Source: Bicyclus anynana (Eukaryota > Arthropoda > Insecta > Lepidoptera > Nymphalidae). Taken from it: a DNA stretch of 64,000 bases. Numbering within the stretch: the first letter of the stretch is position 1; every line of letters starts with the position of its first letter. The notes under the pieces are model-generated. The model did no database searches, was not told the origin of the DNA, and was given only the letters and a program-made list of their open reading frames with translations. The stretch is from the NCBI RefSeq assembly GCF_947172395.1, contig NC_069102.1, positions 8,214,442-8,278,441 on the forward strand, read 5' to 3'. The position numbers and the translations under genes were made by a program. Shown piece by piece: positions 22,264 through 34,866 of this stretch.

Positions 22264-22457
22264 ACTAGCTGATGCCGCGCGCTTTTACCCGCGTGGTTCC
22301 TGTTCCCGTAGGAATACGGAGATAACATATATCTTATTGTCTTCCTCGATAATTCGGCTATCTAACACTGAAAGAATTTTTCAAATCGGACCAGTAGTCC
22401 CTAATATTAGCGCGTACAAACAAACAAACTCTTCAGCTTTATAATATTAGTATAGAT
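22264..22457 (+). repeat. dispersed repeat family A
   Basis: Full-length copy from ACTAGCTGATGCCGCGCG to TATAATATTAGTATAGAT. Confidence 0.8.
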
Positions 22458-22811
22458 AAAAAAAGTTCAGAATGGATACATAGTCAAAGCTTAGTGCCTT
22501 GAACCCTAAAAAGGCTTTAGATACGTAGCTAGCAATCTCTATGTATCTATCTAAAAGCCACTTGACCTGATACAAATACAGATAAAAAATAACTGAATCA
22601 TTAATCATAGAGAAGTTAAAGTGCACTGTAATGATTGAAAAGTTCTCCTTACAAATTAAAACGAGATATTAATTTATATTGCACCTCATTACGACGATAC
22701 TCTAGTAGTCAATAAGGCACAGTTAGTAAGTTTTTTTGCAAGACAAGTGAGTTACTATAATTACAGCCTCTTCACACTGACTTTTCTTTTATGTAGGTAC
22801 TTGGTATTTTC

Positions 22812-23038
22812 GAAGAGCTGGGGTCTCAAGGGTCACAACGTGCTGGTATGGCGACCCCGCAACTGAACGCGCAGTGTTGGTCGACCCCCCATTAGGTGGA
22901 CTAAGGACATCACGCGGGTTGCTGGCACCGCAGGGAACCGCTGGATGCTGGCAGCTCGAGACCATATTGTTTGGAAGTCCATGTAAGGCTTATGTCCAGC
23001 AGTAGACGCCCATCGGCTGATAAAGATGATGGTGATGA
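22812..23038 (+). pseudogene. RTE-like reverse transcriptase 3' fragment
   Basis: Decayed copy: the words TGGCGACCCCGCAACTGAACG, GGTCGACCCCCC and CTGGATGCTGGC are recognisable, but indels and stops break the frame. Ends in GAT repeats. Confidence 0.7.
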
Positions 23039-23111
23039 TTACTTGGTATTTTTATAGTACCTAATGTCCGCTGGTCACGTTGGCCAAATACGTTGGTCAT
23101 GTGCATACTCT

Positions 23112-23312
23112 TACTAATTTAACAGACAGCACAGTTTCACCCGCGTGGTTCTCGTTCCCGTACGAATACGGGGCTAAAATATAGCATACAACGCACGGGG
23201 ATAGTGTAGCTTCCCAACAGTGAAAGAATTTTTCAAATTGATTTAGCAGTTTCGGAGCCTATTCAAAGCAACAAACATACATTCAATCAATCTCTGTAAT
23301 ATTAGTTTAGAT
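23112..23312 (+). repeat. dispersed repeat family A, diverged
   Basis: TTTCACCCGCGTGGTTC and GTGAAAGAATTTTTCAAATT mark the family; the 5' end is degenerate. Confidence 0.6.
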
Positions 23313-24255
23313 TATACCTAACTAGATGCGCAATTTCGTCTACGAAAAAATCGACGTAAACTTTAATATGTAAATAATATAATGATAAAATGGGTTTAGA
23401 AGATTCACGAACTTTTTTATGAATCTATATATAGGAGGTATACCTATTACCTACAGTCTACACCTTGTATTGCATGATTTTGTTATAATTATCTCCCAGG
23501 AATTATAGGTTTAAAGGCAGTGTTTTTCATAAAATGTCCCAGACGGCTTTAATTTTTCCGGTAATACCATAGTCAAAGTCAAAATTCATTTATTTCAAAT
23601 AGCCTTAGTTTACAAGCTCTTTCGAAACGTCAGGTTATAATATTATACTTATGATAACTGTGATAATAATTATTCGAAAACTTAAAATTAAAATTACTGA
23701 ATTAATGACAAATCACTCTATATATTAGTGAAAACCGCATGAAAATCCATTTATGTATTGGTAGTAATGGAGTCTATCACAACATTTGCAACGACCACTG
23801 ACGGGCAGATGCGACGGAAGACTTTCTTTTAAATATGTATAGATTTTTGTTTGCTGCCGTCTTTATAAAATAAATAATAACTAATGAAACCATTACTTCA
23901 ATACATTATAAAATTTATCACAACCATCATAAATAACAGCAGTCGACCCCATGGATTTAACAAGGTGGTCACGGCCCATAGGTCACTGTGTATGTCTATA
24001 CGAATTCACAATCTAATTAACTTTCATTAGCCGCGTTTTTATTAATCCTTCACACGGTCAAAGGCCAGCCGCCATAAACCATAAATAATACAAAACCGAT
24101 GGCCGGTCCGTTAACCGCTTCTTATATAAAACGGTTTTTATATCTGCTAGGTAATTTTATGTGTGTCGGTTTTTGCTTCCCAATAATGCACACTGGATTT
24201 GATTTATTTTTTTACTTTTTTTAATACACCTATCACTGTGTTAGATCTGCATAGT
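23313..24255. other. no gene seen; old repeat fragment at 23575-23780
   Basis: 23580-23640 (CATTTATTTCAAATAGCC ... GAAACGTCAGG) resembles a common lepidopteran LINE 3' end. The remainder is AT-rich without recognisable content. Confidence 0.35.
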
Positions 24256-24261
24256 TATTTT

Positions 24262-24566
24262 GTAACTCGGTGTACCATGTGTAATTCAAGTCACTCTTGA
24301 TACTCGGTGTCATTCAAGTCACTACATCGTTTTTCATCGTATTTTCAACGAATAACATAGAAGTGGTAGTAGCAAGTAGTAAGATTACTTCAACGAAAAA
24401 CCGTTATTAACGTAATTTCGTAAGATGAAAAGATCACTGCCATTTGAGGTAAAATGACGTAGCCAAGATTATTTCGTTGAAAATAACTTTGTTAGATGAT
24501 CATATTTACGAAAATACGATGAAAATCTATGTAGTGACTTATTATTTGAATGGTACACCGAGTTAC
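24262..24566. mobile_element. MITE K with inverted ends
   Basis: GTAACTCGGTGTACCA at the left end is mirrored by TGGTACACCGAGTTAC at the right. Inner homology covers GTCACTACAT and TCATCGTATTTTC. The left arm carries an internal partial duplication (ACTCGGTGT twice). Confidence 0.8.
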
Positions 24567-24569
24567 ATA

Positions 24570-26505
24570 ATAACCCTGCTAATGTATAGGATACAACTTC
24601 CTCAAAAATATATACAAACCACAGAGCAAGAATATTCAAAGTCCGTTTTGTATTTTTGCTGAAAGAGCAGCAAATAACCATCTATCAATAAAACAACATG
24701 ATTTTTTATTCATATTTCAATAATTATGAAAACTTTTATCACAAAGAATTTATGATTTAATTAAGTGTTCGTAAATTGTCCTAAATTAAGTGGGTAGGTG
24801 AACAATAGGGACCCACCTTACAACTTCACAGCATAATAAAGTTTTTAGAAGTTTTGTTTGAATTTATGAAGTGTTAATTTTGTCGCGTGCGATAAGTAGG
24901 TACCTAGGTAGGTATGGGCTAAGGGCTTATAAATAATCTGTTGAATCTGTTCCTTACATTTCTTTAATAAAGTACGGTTTATATATTTAAATTACCATGA
25001 TGTTGTAGGATGTGTTTTTGCCTTTTTTATAACCTAAAAAAACTTTAATGTGTGGTGGCAAAAGTGTGAATTATTAAATTAACGGTCATCCAAAAATAAA
25101 CGTCCGTAAGCGTAACAAATTAACACTTGTAAATATGTTTTGCTCTTCGTGAATTTGAATAAATTATGGCGATCTCACAAATTACATCATAAGTCATTGG
25201 TCACAACATAACGGATATATTTTAGGGTTATATGTAACGCATGCCGACGTCACACGTTTTAACCCGCGTAGTTACCATTCCCATGGGAATATGGGAATAA
25301 TATATAAGTAGTCTATGGTGAAGATTTTAATGGTAAAAGAGTTTTTTTTTCTATTGTTTTTGTAGATCAATAGAATATCCCTAGAAACTCATGAACTTTA
25401 CTTTTTAATGTTAATATAGTATGAATTATTATTTACATATTTTTAACCCCCGACGCAAAAAGAGAGGTGTTATAAGTTGCCGTGCCTGTCTGTCCGTGGC
25501 TCCATAACTCCCGAACGGATGAAGCGATTTCAATTTAGTTCATTTGTATGAAAGGTGACTTATGTGCTTATTCTTAGACATGTTTGCTGAAAATCGGTTG
25601 AGCTAATTAAAAGTTCTAGGGGGTGAAATTGGGGAAGAATAACTGAATGTCTGCAAATATACTCGAGTGTGGTCTTAAATGAAAAATAATATTGATGACT
25701 TGTTCAAGAATGTGATTAATAATTTCATGACCTTTTCAAAATTTTCAAATTTATTAATCTACTATACTGTCTACAGCCATCTAAATTGTTATCCAATGGA
25801 CAGAAACTTGTTCTTAAGTCGTTAAATCTTATTTAATAAGAACTTTTATATGTCAGTAAAGCTTTGAAGTTTTTTTACAGCAGAATAGTTTATTCGCTAT
25901 TTCCTGAACATAATAACCTGCTAACATCAATAAATCAATTAGATGTAGACGACAAGCTCTAAATTGCTAAATAATTATTTTTAATATCGCAATTTAACCG
26001 TATCTGTTTCGATATAAATAAAAAATTAAACGGTATTTTTACTGCATCATTCAGTCTCTGCCACGAGCTAAAAGCTATTAGTACTATTATCAAAGCAAAG
26101 ATAAGTGAATTAATGGCTAGTTTTAATTATACTTTCAACCTTTTAATGTTTGTCTTTTCTTTTTTTACAACGTTATTTTTTTGAAAATTCTTTTTTGTTT
26201 GAAAGAGTATACTTTCAGGTTGGTCCCATTTCATTTTCATGAAAATCGGTTAAGTAATTTTGTGTTAAAATTAAAATATCTGATATATATATGCCTTTGA
26301 AGTCGGTTTTATTTTTATGTAAAAAAGAATATTGTATTTTTAGAATTCCGTAGTAGACTTCAGTGTAGTACTTTTCCGTTGTTGATAGCCAAAAGCTAAT
26401 TTTATGAACTTGGAAGGATAAAGAAAGTAGAAAGAGGCGCGTTTAGAACCCTCGTATCTTTAATTTTAACCATTAACTCATGACATATCCTGATTTTTCA
26501 AAAAT
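24570..26505. other. no gene seen; diverged repeat fragments
   Basis: 25230-25335 is a truncated family A copy (CGTCACACGTTTTAACCCGC). 25445-25640 (ACCCCCGACGCAAAAAGAG ...) resembles a widespread lepidopteran MITE-like repeat. The rest is AT-rich. Confidence 0.4.
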
Positions 26506-26509
26506 TTTC

Positions 26510-26600
26510 TTTTTTTTTCTTTACAAGTTAGCACTACAATCTCACCTGCTGGTAAGTAATGAATCTAAGAGGGAAGCGAGGTAACTTGTTTTGCTTCCCT
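26510..26600 (-). repeat. SINE family C, 3' fragment
   Basis: TCTTTACAAGTTAGCACTAC and CACCTGCTGGTAAGT match the family C tail in reverse. Confidence 0.6.
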
Positions 26601-26644
26601 TATATTCGTAGTTTTGTTAAAACAATTCTAATATTTTTCATGAG

Positions 26645-26816
26645 ACGACGTCACACGGTTTCACGCGCGTAGTCTTTGTGAGTGTCATATCCCCGAGTGG
26701 GGATATGACACTCACAAACAACGTGGCTTTCCAGTGTTCAAAATTGGTTCAGTAAATCCAGAGATTACCTCCTACAATACCACAAACTTTGCCGCTTTAT
26801 AATATTAGTAATAGAT
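26645..26816 (+). repeat. family A copy containing a perfect 20-bp hairpin
   Basis: Family A ends (CGTCACACGGTTTCACGCGC; TATAATATTAGTAATAGAT) flank a hairpin with arms 26675-26694 and 26699-26718, 4-nt loop GAGT, no mismatch. Confidence 0.75.
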
Positions 26817-26989
26817 TAGCATGGTTCATCTCGCAAATTTCTAAAGGTAATGCCCGATGATGACCACTCACTATTCAAACCGGTGTTGTCCGACACCGGT
26901 CAATTCCGTTTGACTATTGAAAGCTATTTATTGGTCTCAGAGCTCAGCAGGGTGCACCACGAGCAGGTGAGGTTGGCAGTTGGAAGAAT

Positions 26990-27125
26990 GACCGGTATTA
27001 GCCTGCCCCAGACAATGCAGTGTTGGTCGCTTTCCACTAGGTGGACCGATGACATCAAATAGTGAACAGAAAGCAGCTGGATGCTGGCAGCTCGGGACCG
27101 TGGTGTTTGTGTGTGGACATCCACC
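26990..27125 (+). pseudogene. decayed RTE-like fragment
   Basis: QCWSLSTRWTDDIK followed by stop, then AAGCWQLG-type sequence, matches the RTE C terminus (SVGRPPTRWTDDIKRVAG) with substitutions and indels. Confidence 0.55.
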
Positions 27126-27159
27126 GCTGGGCACTGCTGGACACCGCTGTTTATCGTTT

Positions 27160-29265
27160 ACTGTTATTCAAAGTTTGGTAGGTACTGGACTGGCACTCGC
27201 AAAGTGGCATTTTTTCGTCAACTTCTTTAATGGTGTGTCAACGCATACTTACTTTCTTAGTCTTTCAAAAATGCATAAAGGCTCACTTTTGAAAATTTAC
27301 AAAATGTATCGACAATCTATTTTATTGCTTCATCACCATAGACAACACTACAGGACAAAGTTTCCTTCATTAGATTTTTCAGGATCGTTTCGTGTTTTAA
27401 CTTGCATAATTTTATCATTATTTCGTATAAGTGGACTGAGTGGAAAAAATATTATAAACCTTACGCACTTATCTGCGGGATGTCCTAAATTTTTTTTAAT
27501 GTTTTTTTCAAGAAGCATTTTTATGTTTCTCTTCTATTGACGAAACTTACTAATTGCAACTAGCGGTACCGCAGTAAAACTGGACAGTTATTTAAAAGCC
27601 AGGTGAGCAAATAAAAATAATCATGTCATCCGATAGGGTCACCAAATATTTTTGTTTATCAGGACAATGAGTATAACGGGCAACGGCAGGCGTAAACAAC
27701 AAACGTACAGAAGTTTTACTATCATATATTATACTCGTAAATGCGAATGTGTGTTTGTTGGTCTGTTACATTTTCACGCCTAAACTACCTAAGCGATTTT
27801 AAAATATTTCACTTATGGACAGCTTAATTATCAACGAGCAACATAGGTTATTTTTTTTCTCAATATCTTCACAAGAATGGAACTACACGGGTTAAAACGT
27901 ATAGTAAATAAATAATAAATTTATAAAAAAAAATAGTGCTAAAGAACGCTCGCAGTACGATTCTGACATTAATTGCGCTACAGCTATGTAGAACAGTATC
28001 TACTAATATTGTCCAACTAAATGAACAATAGGAATACTATAAAGTCTTTATGGATAGGTACTTTTACTTTTACACAAGAATTGCAAAATGCCTCCATACA
28101 GTCGACGGCTCCCTGATAGTAAAATTCAATTCAAATTTTGTGTTTCAGGTTGGAAAACGAACACTATATACTAAGCCTCCTGTCAACTAGCTTCAAGACT
28201 GCATACAGATCAAGCAATTATAGGCTTCACAGACCAAAATAAAGTTACTTAGTTGTAAGACTTATGGCGCTAGTCAGAATGCAACTGCACGCATTATGAC
28301 CTTCCATTTAGTGTGAGATTAACATGTCCTCAATCTAAAAGTCGTTAACGACGAGTACATAAACACTATCATTAAAGTACTCGTAAAATAGACTTAATTT
28401 GTTGTTACTAGGGCGCTAATAAAGTCACAAAATATAGTGTTGTGCTCGTTGCTACATTATACTAAGTCGTACGGAGCAGGAATGGATTAAGTTAAGGTTA
28501 TTACATAAATACCTGCCTAAGAAGTAAATAATGACATAATAATAAATATGTTTAATAGAATTACTAGACTTACAAACTAATTCTAGGTACAACTAGGGGC
28601 AGTGATCCGATTTTGCTATCATTTGGTTATTTTAACATAATGACTTTAAAATATCGATATCATATTAGGCGAATTTTGCCGGCAGTTTATAAGGTATTTT
28701 AGTGTATAATTATACATTATTCGCCGAATATTCTAAATGCCAAATTACCAAGATGAGTATTACCAAAAATGTTCCATTGGGACTTTCTCTCTTGTTTTGG
28801 AAGCTTATATTTTTTCCAACCCTGTAAAAGTGCAATCATTTGTAGTTTGAGCGATTGACGAGTATATTTTATTGATTTTTGTTTCTATAAATAATTTAAA
28901 AATATGTTGGAGTTTTTAGTAGATACTTTAGAATACAAAGACACGTTTGCAGCCAATGCTATCTCGCTTCTTCCAGTATCTTGTTTATTTGTTACGATTG
29001 ATTGGCACACAAGTATGATATGGGCTCAGTATTTAGTATTTAAAACGCAGTATTTTCATGTTATTTACACAGATAAACATGAAAATATGCTTTTTAGTTA
29101 GGTTTTAAAAAATGTCCCGTTTTTTAAATTGTAAACGTGGTGAACCTAATTATATGTGGAAACAAGAAATCTTTCTTAATTTCCCTTGAGGTCTCATTTG
29201 TATTTTTTGAAGTGTTAATTTATCTTACACAAAAGCGTAAAAGCCTGTGTGGGTGACAGTGTCAT
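27160..29265. other. no gene seen
   Basis: AT-rich. 27720-27900 resembles a diverged family A/B-type repeat (ends near ACACGGGTTAAAACG). Short ORFs here lack recognisable domains. Confidence 0.35.
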
Positions 29266-29273
29266 TTATAATG

Positions 29274-29590
29274 CTACTAGCGGACGCCCGCGACTTCGTC
29301 CGCGTAAAAATCGATGTCAACTTTCAACCCCTATTTCACATTCTATTTTACAAGTTTTATAACTTATACCTAATAAATAGTCCATTTATCATTTTACATT
29401 TACAAATGTACCTAGAAAAATTAAGGACTTTCCGTACAGACTTTCTACCCCTACTTCACCCATTTCTGATTTTGTTTTCGCGACAAAAAGTAATTAAATT
29501 ATCCTTCTACGTATTATGGTCTCAAATCGTCTTAAGTATCACTTGAATTCATTCTGTAGTTTCAGCGTGATGCCCGGTCAAAAAAAGGCA
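29274..29590 (+). repeat. dispersed repeat family B variant
   Basis: Starts ACTAGCGGACGCCCGCGAC, then TTCGTCCGCGTAAAA and TCAACCCCTATTTCAC. A related copy is at 46501-46780. Common lepidopteran repeat of unassigned class. Confidence 0.7.
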
Positions 29591-29635
29591 AACAGACAGA
29601 CAAAAAATAGAAAATAGGCTTCAGTATCGATCTCC

Positions 29636-29900
29636 TACCTCTACCCTACTCCTACCCTACCCGTACCCTAACTGAATCCTACCCCTACCCTACCCGTAAT
29701 CTTCCCTTTCCCTACCCCTAGGATAGGGGTAGGCCCTACCTCTACCCTACCCCTAACCTAGGCATACACTCCCCTACCCTGCCCTACTCCACCCTACCCC
29801 TACCCTACCTTTACCCCTACCCTACCCTTACACAACCCCTACCCTACCTGTACCCTACCCTACCCTACCTTATATCTTCCCTACCTTACCCCTACCCTTA
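29636..29900. repeat. CCCTAC-rich low-complexity array
   Basis: About 265 bp of CCCTACCCCTAC-like words on the plus strand, with a short inverted piece near 29720. The words are CCTAC-based, not the insect telomere CCTAA. Confidence 0.85.
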
Positions 29901-29959
29901 GCAAAATCGGTCCAGCCCTATGAGCGTGGTGCGATGACAAAGGAAAATAGAGACTTCTA

Positions 29960-30686
29960 TGCTAAAATTATAATCTTTGGATCTACTGGACCGATTTGAA
30001 AGATTGTTTTACCAATAGAAAGCTACGTTATTTGCGAGTGTCATAGGCTATGTTTGCTTCCCATATTCACACAGGAACAGGAACTACGTAATTGAAAGCG
30101 CGGGGCGTCATGTAGCGGAATTTCTGCGTCTTTTAGAAATTTTGTATTATCTCCGAAACTATTTAAGTAATTAACATACTATAAAGAGCAAATCTTATCT
30201 CCATAATATCTTTGTGATTATTAAATAATTTATTTTGATAAGGATTTAAGTTAAGTAGCATAAATAATGACGCAAACCTAAGTATATAAAATTTATAATT
30301 TTTAAAACACAAAAGGTACTAACTATATCTGCTAATATATAGAAGACAGATATATGGTGTCGCGGACTTTTTTGTAGAACTTTTAGAGATACATAAAGCC
30401 TCCATACATTAATTTCAATTTTACACAATGGTTAAGGCAGCGCATGCGAATAAGTCTGCTTAAGAGGATTTTCGGTCCGACCTGTATGACAAAAACTGTG
30501 TTAACTCGGCGAATATATATCATACTAATATAAAATATAGCCTATAGCACTCCCCAATAATGTAGCATTCTACTGGTGAAAGAATTTTTGGAATCGGACC
30601 AGTAGTTCCGAAGATTACCCCATTTAAAAAATGTGACAAACTTACAAACTTACAAACTTTACCTCTTTATAATATTAGTATAGATT
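29960..30686. repeat. diverged family A copies
   Basis: 29970-30115 is a minus-strand remnant (ATCTACTGGACCGATTTGAA ... GCGCGGGGCGTCA). 30540-30686 is a plus-strand remnant ending TATAATATTAGTATAGATT. Unrecognised AT-rich DNA lies between. Confidence 0.5.
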
Positions 30687-30689
30687 AGC

Positions 30690-31043
30690 TGAGGCCTTTT
30701 TATGGGCTCGATAGCAGGAGCAGTTTACAACTAAAGTTATACAACAAAAATAGCCAAAGATTTTAACGAGATAACGAGGGGTATTAAACTCCCGACATCA
30801 ACAAAGAATAGTGTTATAGGTTTGACGTGTCTGTCTATGTGTATGTCTGTATCATCGTAGCTTTTACGAGTAAAGGATTACGGACGATTTGAAGCTCAAA
30901 TGTTGTCGAGATAACGTCATCGAAATGATTTTTAGTTATTTGTCTCGTTTTTCGTTTTTCCATCAGGACGAGACTGATATACTCTTCTGCTTCTTAAAGT
31001 GCCTCTCCATTACGATTAAAATTTTCAAAGGAATTTTCAAAGT
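30690..31043. other. no gene seen
   Basis: AT-rich with no recognisable coding or repeat signal. Confidence 0.35.
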
Positions 31044-31425
31044 CCATTTCAGGTCCACTCTTGTACCTCGTATATTCTATCTATCTAAAATTTAAAAATA
31101 CAAGGATTTTATTAAAATCTTAATAAGTGAATAAATGTCACTAAATAAAAAGAAACAAATAAAACTAAAACCCAAGTTTTTGAGATATTATATCAAAATG
31201 GCGTCCTTAAAGCAACTATGGCATGACACTTGACAGCAAACATCAAAACGACTACTGCGTTGAAAACGTCATCAATCCGCCATTATTTGTGATGCATTTC
31301 TTGGGAGAAAATAAATATTATTGCGAAAGAATAAAGTAAATTCGTAGATTTGTGTGATCGAAAATAGTTTTAAAAAAATATTTTCTTTTATTTCCGATAG
31401 GGTACAATGACTGGTCCTGGTCTCC
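31044..31425 (+). repeat. dispersed repeat family I, copy 1
   Basis: About 380 bp nearly collinear with 46012-46405 (CATTTCAGGTCCACTCTTGT ... CATCAATCCGCCATTAT ... GGGTACAATGA). No coding potential. Confidence 0.75.
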
Positions 31426-31767
31426 ATACAATTTTGGACCATCTCCTTTTTATTAGTATTATTTACCTACTTACTGTACTTTTAGGACTTTTAAGATGGA
31501 ATTGTACATCTGTTAGTGAGCAAAGAAGCGGTTTACTTAAGTAATTCGATGTACTTTCGTCGTATCAACACCTAATATAAAGTTTTCTCTTCTTCATTTT
31601 TTAATTAAAAAAACATTAGCTTGATAAAATCAACGATAAACATGTTGTCCAATATTAATAAAATTTTAATAATATATTGTTTGTTAGTTAAAGCAACGAC
31701 ATTCAAGAATAGTTTGCACTAGAAACGAAAAGTAGGGTTTTTCCGTTATCCGGATTATTTTATAATG

Positions 31768-32130
31768 TCACTAGCGGACACCCGCGACTTCGTCCGAGTG
31801 AAATTTAGTTTTTCACAAATCCCTCGGGAACCATGGATTTTTCCGGGATAAAAAATAGTCTATGTGTTAATCCAGGCTAAAATATATCTTTATACCAAAT
31901 TTCAGCTAATTCGTTTCAGCAGTTGAGGCGTGTAAGAGTAACAAACATTCATATCATCAAAATCATCAGTTTTCGCAAATCTCGGGAGACCATGGATTTT
32001 TTCGGGATAAAAAGTAGCATATGTGTTAATCCAGAGTAAAATCTATTTCCATTCTAAATTTCAGCTAAATCGCTTCAGTAGTAGCGGAGTTATAGAGTAA
32101 CAAACATCCAAACATCCATACAAACTTTAA
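31768..32130 (+). repeat. family B copy with internal tandem duplication
   Basis: ACTAGCGGACACCCGCGAC start; the segment with ACCATGGATTTTTCCGGGAT (about 31830) is repeated at about 31990. Confidence 0.75.
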
Positions 32131-32704
32131 AAGTAGTATTGTATCCGGGTAAGTATTTTCTCTACTCTAATTCTTCGTACTTGAAACCTTCGTGTTTCAA
32201 GGAATATTTTTAACTCATTAACACATTTTTATTTAGGAAAACTTAGCAAATTGTTAATTGTAACGTACTAAAATAATGTATGAAATATTTTGAAAAACAA
32301 TTATGACTATAATGAAATAATATTATTATACCTATTATTTCATTGTATAAACGTAGTAAATATAACATGGTACATCCTGTTCTTGCCCAGTTTGTATCGA
32401 GTCCTTAGTTATTTTGTTCCCGCTAGTTCTACTGGGTTATGGTTTTACTCTATTATTACTATGAATTACGCAGGACTGCAATGACTGATTACATTTTAAT
32501 GGTGGTCTTGAATTTACATGGAACTGCTGCTATTTGATATTTTTTTTCTAATTGATACTTAAGATATTGTTTTCTGAAAGCATATCTTGAGTTATTATTA
32601 TTTTTATTCTTTTGCATTTATTACTTTAAAAAAAAAGAAATAGTACGCACTATTATTTTTTTTAACCAAAATCGGTAATTCAGGGATTTATTGCAGCTGA
32701 TAAC
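32131..32704. other. no gene seen
   Basis: AT-rich; nothing recognised on either strand. Confidence 0.35.
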
Positions 32705-32960
32705 TAGCAAGTTATTTTTCGTGAGTAGCTTCATCTCGATGAGACGATAAACTTTTTTATTTGCGAAAATTTTTGATTCTGGTAGCTAACTTAGTTACCA
32801 GGTAATGAAAATTTCTGAGCGTCGGAACGAGATAATGTACCACTCAATTTGTGGGATACTGAAGCTGTTAAATTGTATGACTATTGATTAAGCTACAGTA
32901 AAAAACAGCTGGTTAATAAGTATTTCGGTTTAACAAGCATAAGACTCAAATAATAAATAA
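32705..32960 (+). mobile_element. MITE G, partial copy
   Basis: CATCTCGATGAGACGAT, TGATTCTGGTAGCTAA and GTCGGAACGAGATAATG repeat the left half of the element at 1073-1503. No right arm is present. Confidence 0.65.
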
Positions 32961-33750
32961 AAAATCTACTTGTTACTTATATTTTAAATGCGAAGATTTA
33001 GAAGAGGAAATACGTGGATGGATGTTTATTACTATATAGGTAATATAGGTACGCCAATATTATACTAAAAAGTGTAACTTGTGAATTAATTTAATATCAT
33101 ATTTGAATAAGTATATTCATTTTAAGTATAAGTAATAAGTAAGTTAATTGAATATTATGTGACTTTTATCAAAAACGCAGTCGCGGGCGTCCGCTAGTAC
33201 CTAGATATTAAAAACACAAGTGAGAACGTAAAAAGAAAGCAGAAATTAAATACAAGTTTTTTATATAAAGAAAAACTAATCATTAAGTAAAAGCTACAAA
33301 GATGATAGCCGTTAATATAAACGAATATAGCTTTATATCGAAGTATGTTAATTGAGGCGAAGGAATTTTTAGCATTTATGTCGACGAGAGCTCATTAATG
33401 TATTCGATAGCTAACTTCTAGCGTGTGTTGTGATCAACATCATTATCAGACAGGTTATCCTGTGAAGTGCGACCTTAGGGTGCTTTTCCACCAGAGATGT
33501 GCTATGCAGTTGTGCTGCGAAGATGTGAAATCTAGGCTACTATAATGTGTGACTGTTTTCACTAATACTTACTAAAGCTAGCGAGGAGGAAGATGCGCAG
33601 ATTGAGCTACGAGTATGCGATGTAACGATAGTAGGGAATCATAGCAGGCATTTATTTATTTATTTTATTTATTTATTTAAAGCACGCCAACAATACACAT
33701 ATTACACATTAAAAAACAATACAATAAGCCACAAAACTTGTACGTAACTG
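32961..33750. other. no gene seen; small repeat fragments
   Basis: 33178-33202 is a family B end in reverse (GCGGGCGTCCGCTAGTA). 33650-33680 is a (TTTA)n run. The rest is unrecognised. Confidence 0.4.
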
Positions 33751-33756
33751 TCTTTC

Positions 33757-34015
33757 GTCGTCATCAACCCATATTCGGCTCACTGCTGCTCGAGTCTCCT
33801 CTCAGAATAACAGGGATTAGGCCAATAGTCCACCACGCTGGCCCAATGCGGGTTGGCAGACTTCACACACACAGAGAATTAAGAAAATTCTCTGGTTTGC
33901 AGGTTTCCTCACGATGTTTTCCTTCACCGATTGAGACACGTGATATTTAATTTCTTAAAATGCACACAACTGAAAAGTTGGAGGTGCATGCCCCGGACCG
34001 GATTCGAACCCACAC
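33757..34015 (-). repeat. SINE family E
   Basis: Minus-strand copy; GGATTCGAACCCACACC is the B box in reverse. Body words as in 17873-18155. Confidence 0.8.
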
Positions 34016-34584
34016 CATACCACGGCTGTCTTTACATCCTAAAAGTTTATGACTTAATCAGCTTTAGTTAATACGTCACTGGCTTGGCACCGCCTTCAAA
34101 GTGATCAGAAGGTAGCCCATACAATGTTATTTTTCGCTTTTTAGTTTTTTTTGTGATTTTAAAGTCAGTTCCATTTTTATTTTCTCCCCTAATCAGAAAA
34201 CATAAGAGCATATTTTATGGAGTAAAACACATAGAACATAAATAAAATGCTTTTATGCTACCAAGGAGTTTTAAAATAATAAGTAACACGTTCCACCCCA
34301 GGGCATCTAAGTACGTACAATTTTAGACGTGACAAATTTTCATCTAAATGCATGCAGACGCAGACGCAGACCTACGTGAGAGCAACGCGCGTGATTCAAT
34401 CTCATGAGAATATTCCAATCGTGGCGTAGAGAATATAGGCAATATGAATATACAGGGTGCTCGGGAGTATTTCCCATAACATAGGGTTATATTCTATATG
34501 GAAAATTAATTAAAAATGTCTGAGGAACATGTGTTCGTAAATGAATACTTTTGGAGTAAAAAATATATCGTTCCTGTATATTGT

Positions 34585-34866
34585 TAGTTATAAACCCATA
34601 TTCGGCTCACTGCTGAGCTCGAGTCTCCTCTCAGAATGAGAGGGGTTAGGCCAATAGTCCACCACGCTGACCCAATGCAGTCTTCACACACGCAGAAAAT
34701 TCAAAAAATCTCTTGTATGCAGGTTTCCTAACGATGTTTTTCCTTCACCGATATTTAATTTCTATACACAACTGAAAAGTTTAAGGTGCATGCCCCGGAC
34801 CGGATTCAAACCCACACCCTCCGGAATCGGAGGCAGAGGCTATATCCACTAGGCTATCACGTATAT
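34585..34866 (-). repeat. SINE family E, near full length
   Basis: Minus-strand copy from CCCATATTCGGCTCACTGC to CACTAGGCTATCACG. The B box has a substitution (GGATTCAAACCC in reverse). Confidence 0.8.

Noticed and set aside
27049..27540. 163-codon ORF
   Set aside because: Its first part overlaps a decayed RTE fragment in another frame and the rest shows no domain.
29636..29900. Telomere repeat or chromosome end
   Set aside because: The unit is CCTAC-based and irregular, not the insect CCTAA, and it lies inside the window between dispersed repeats.
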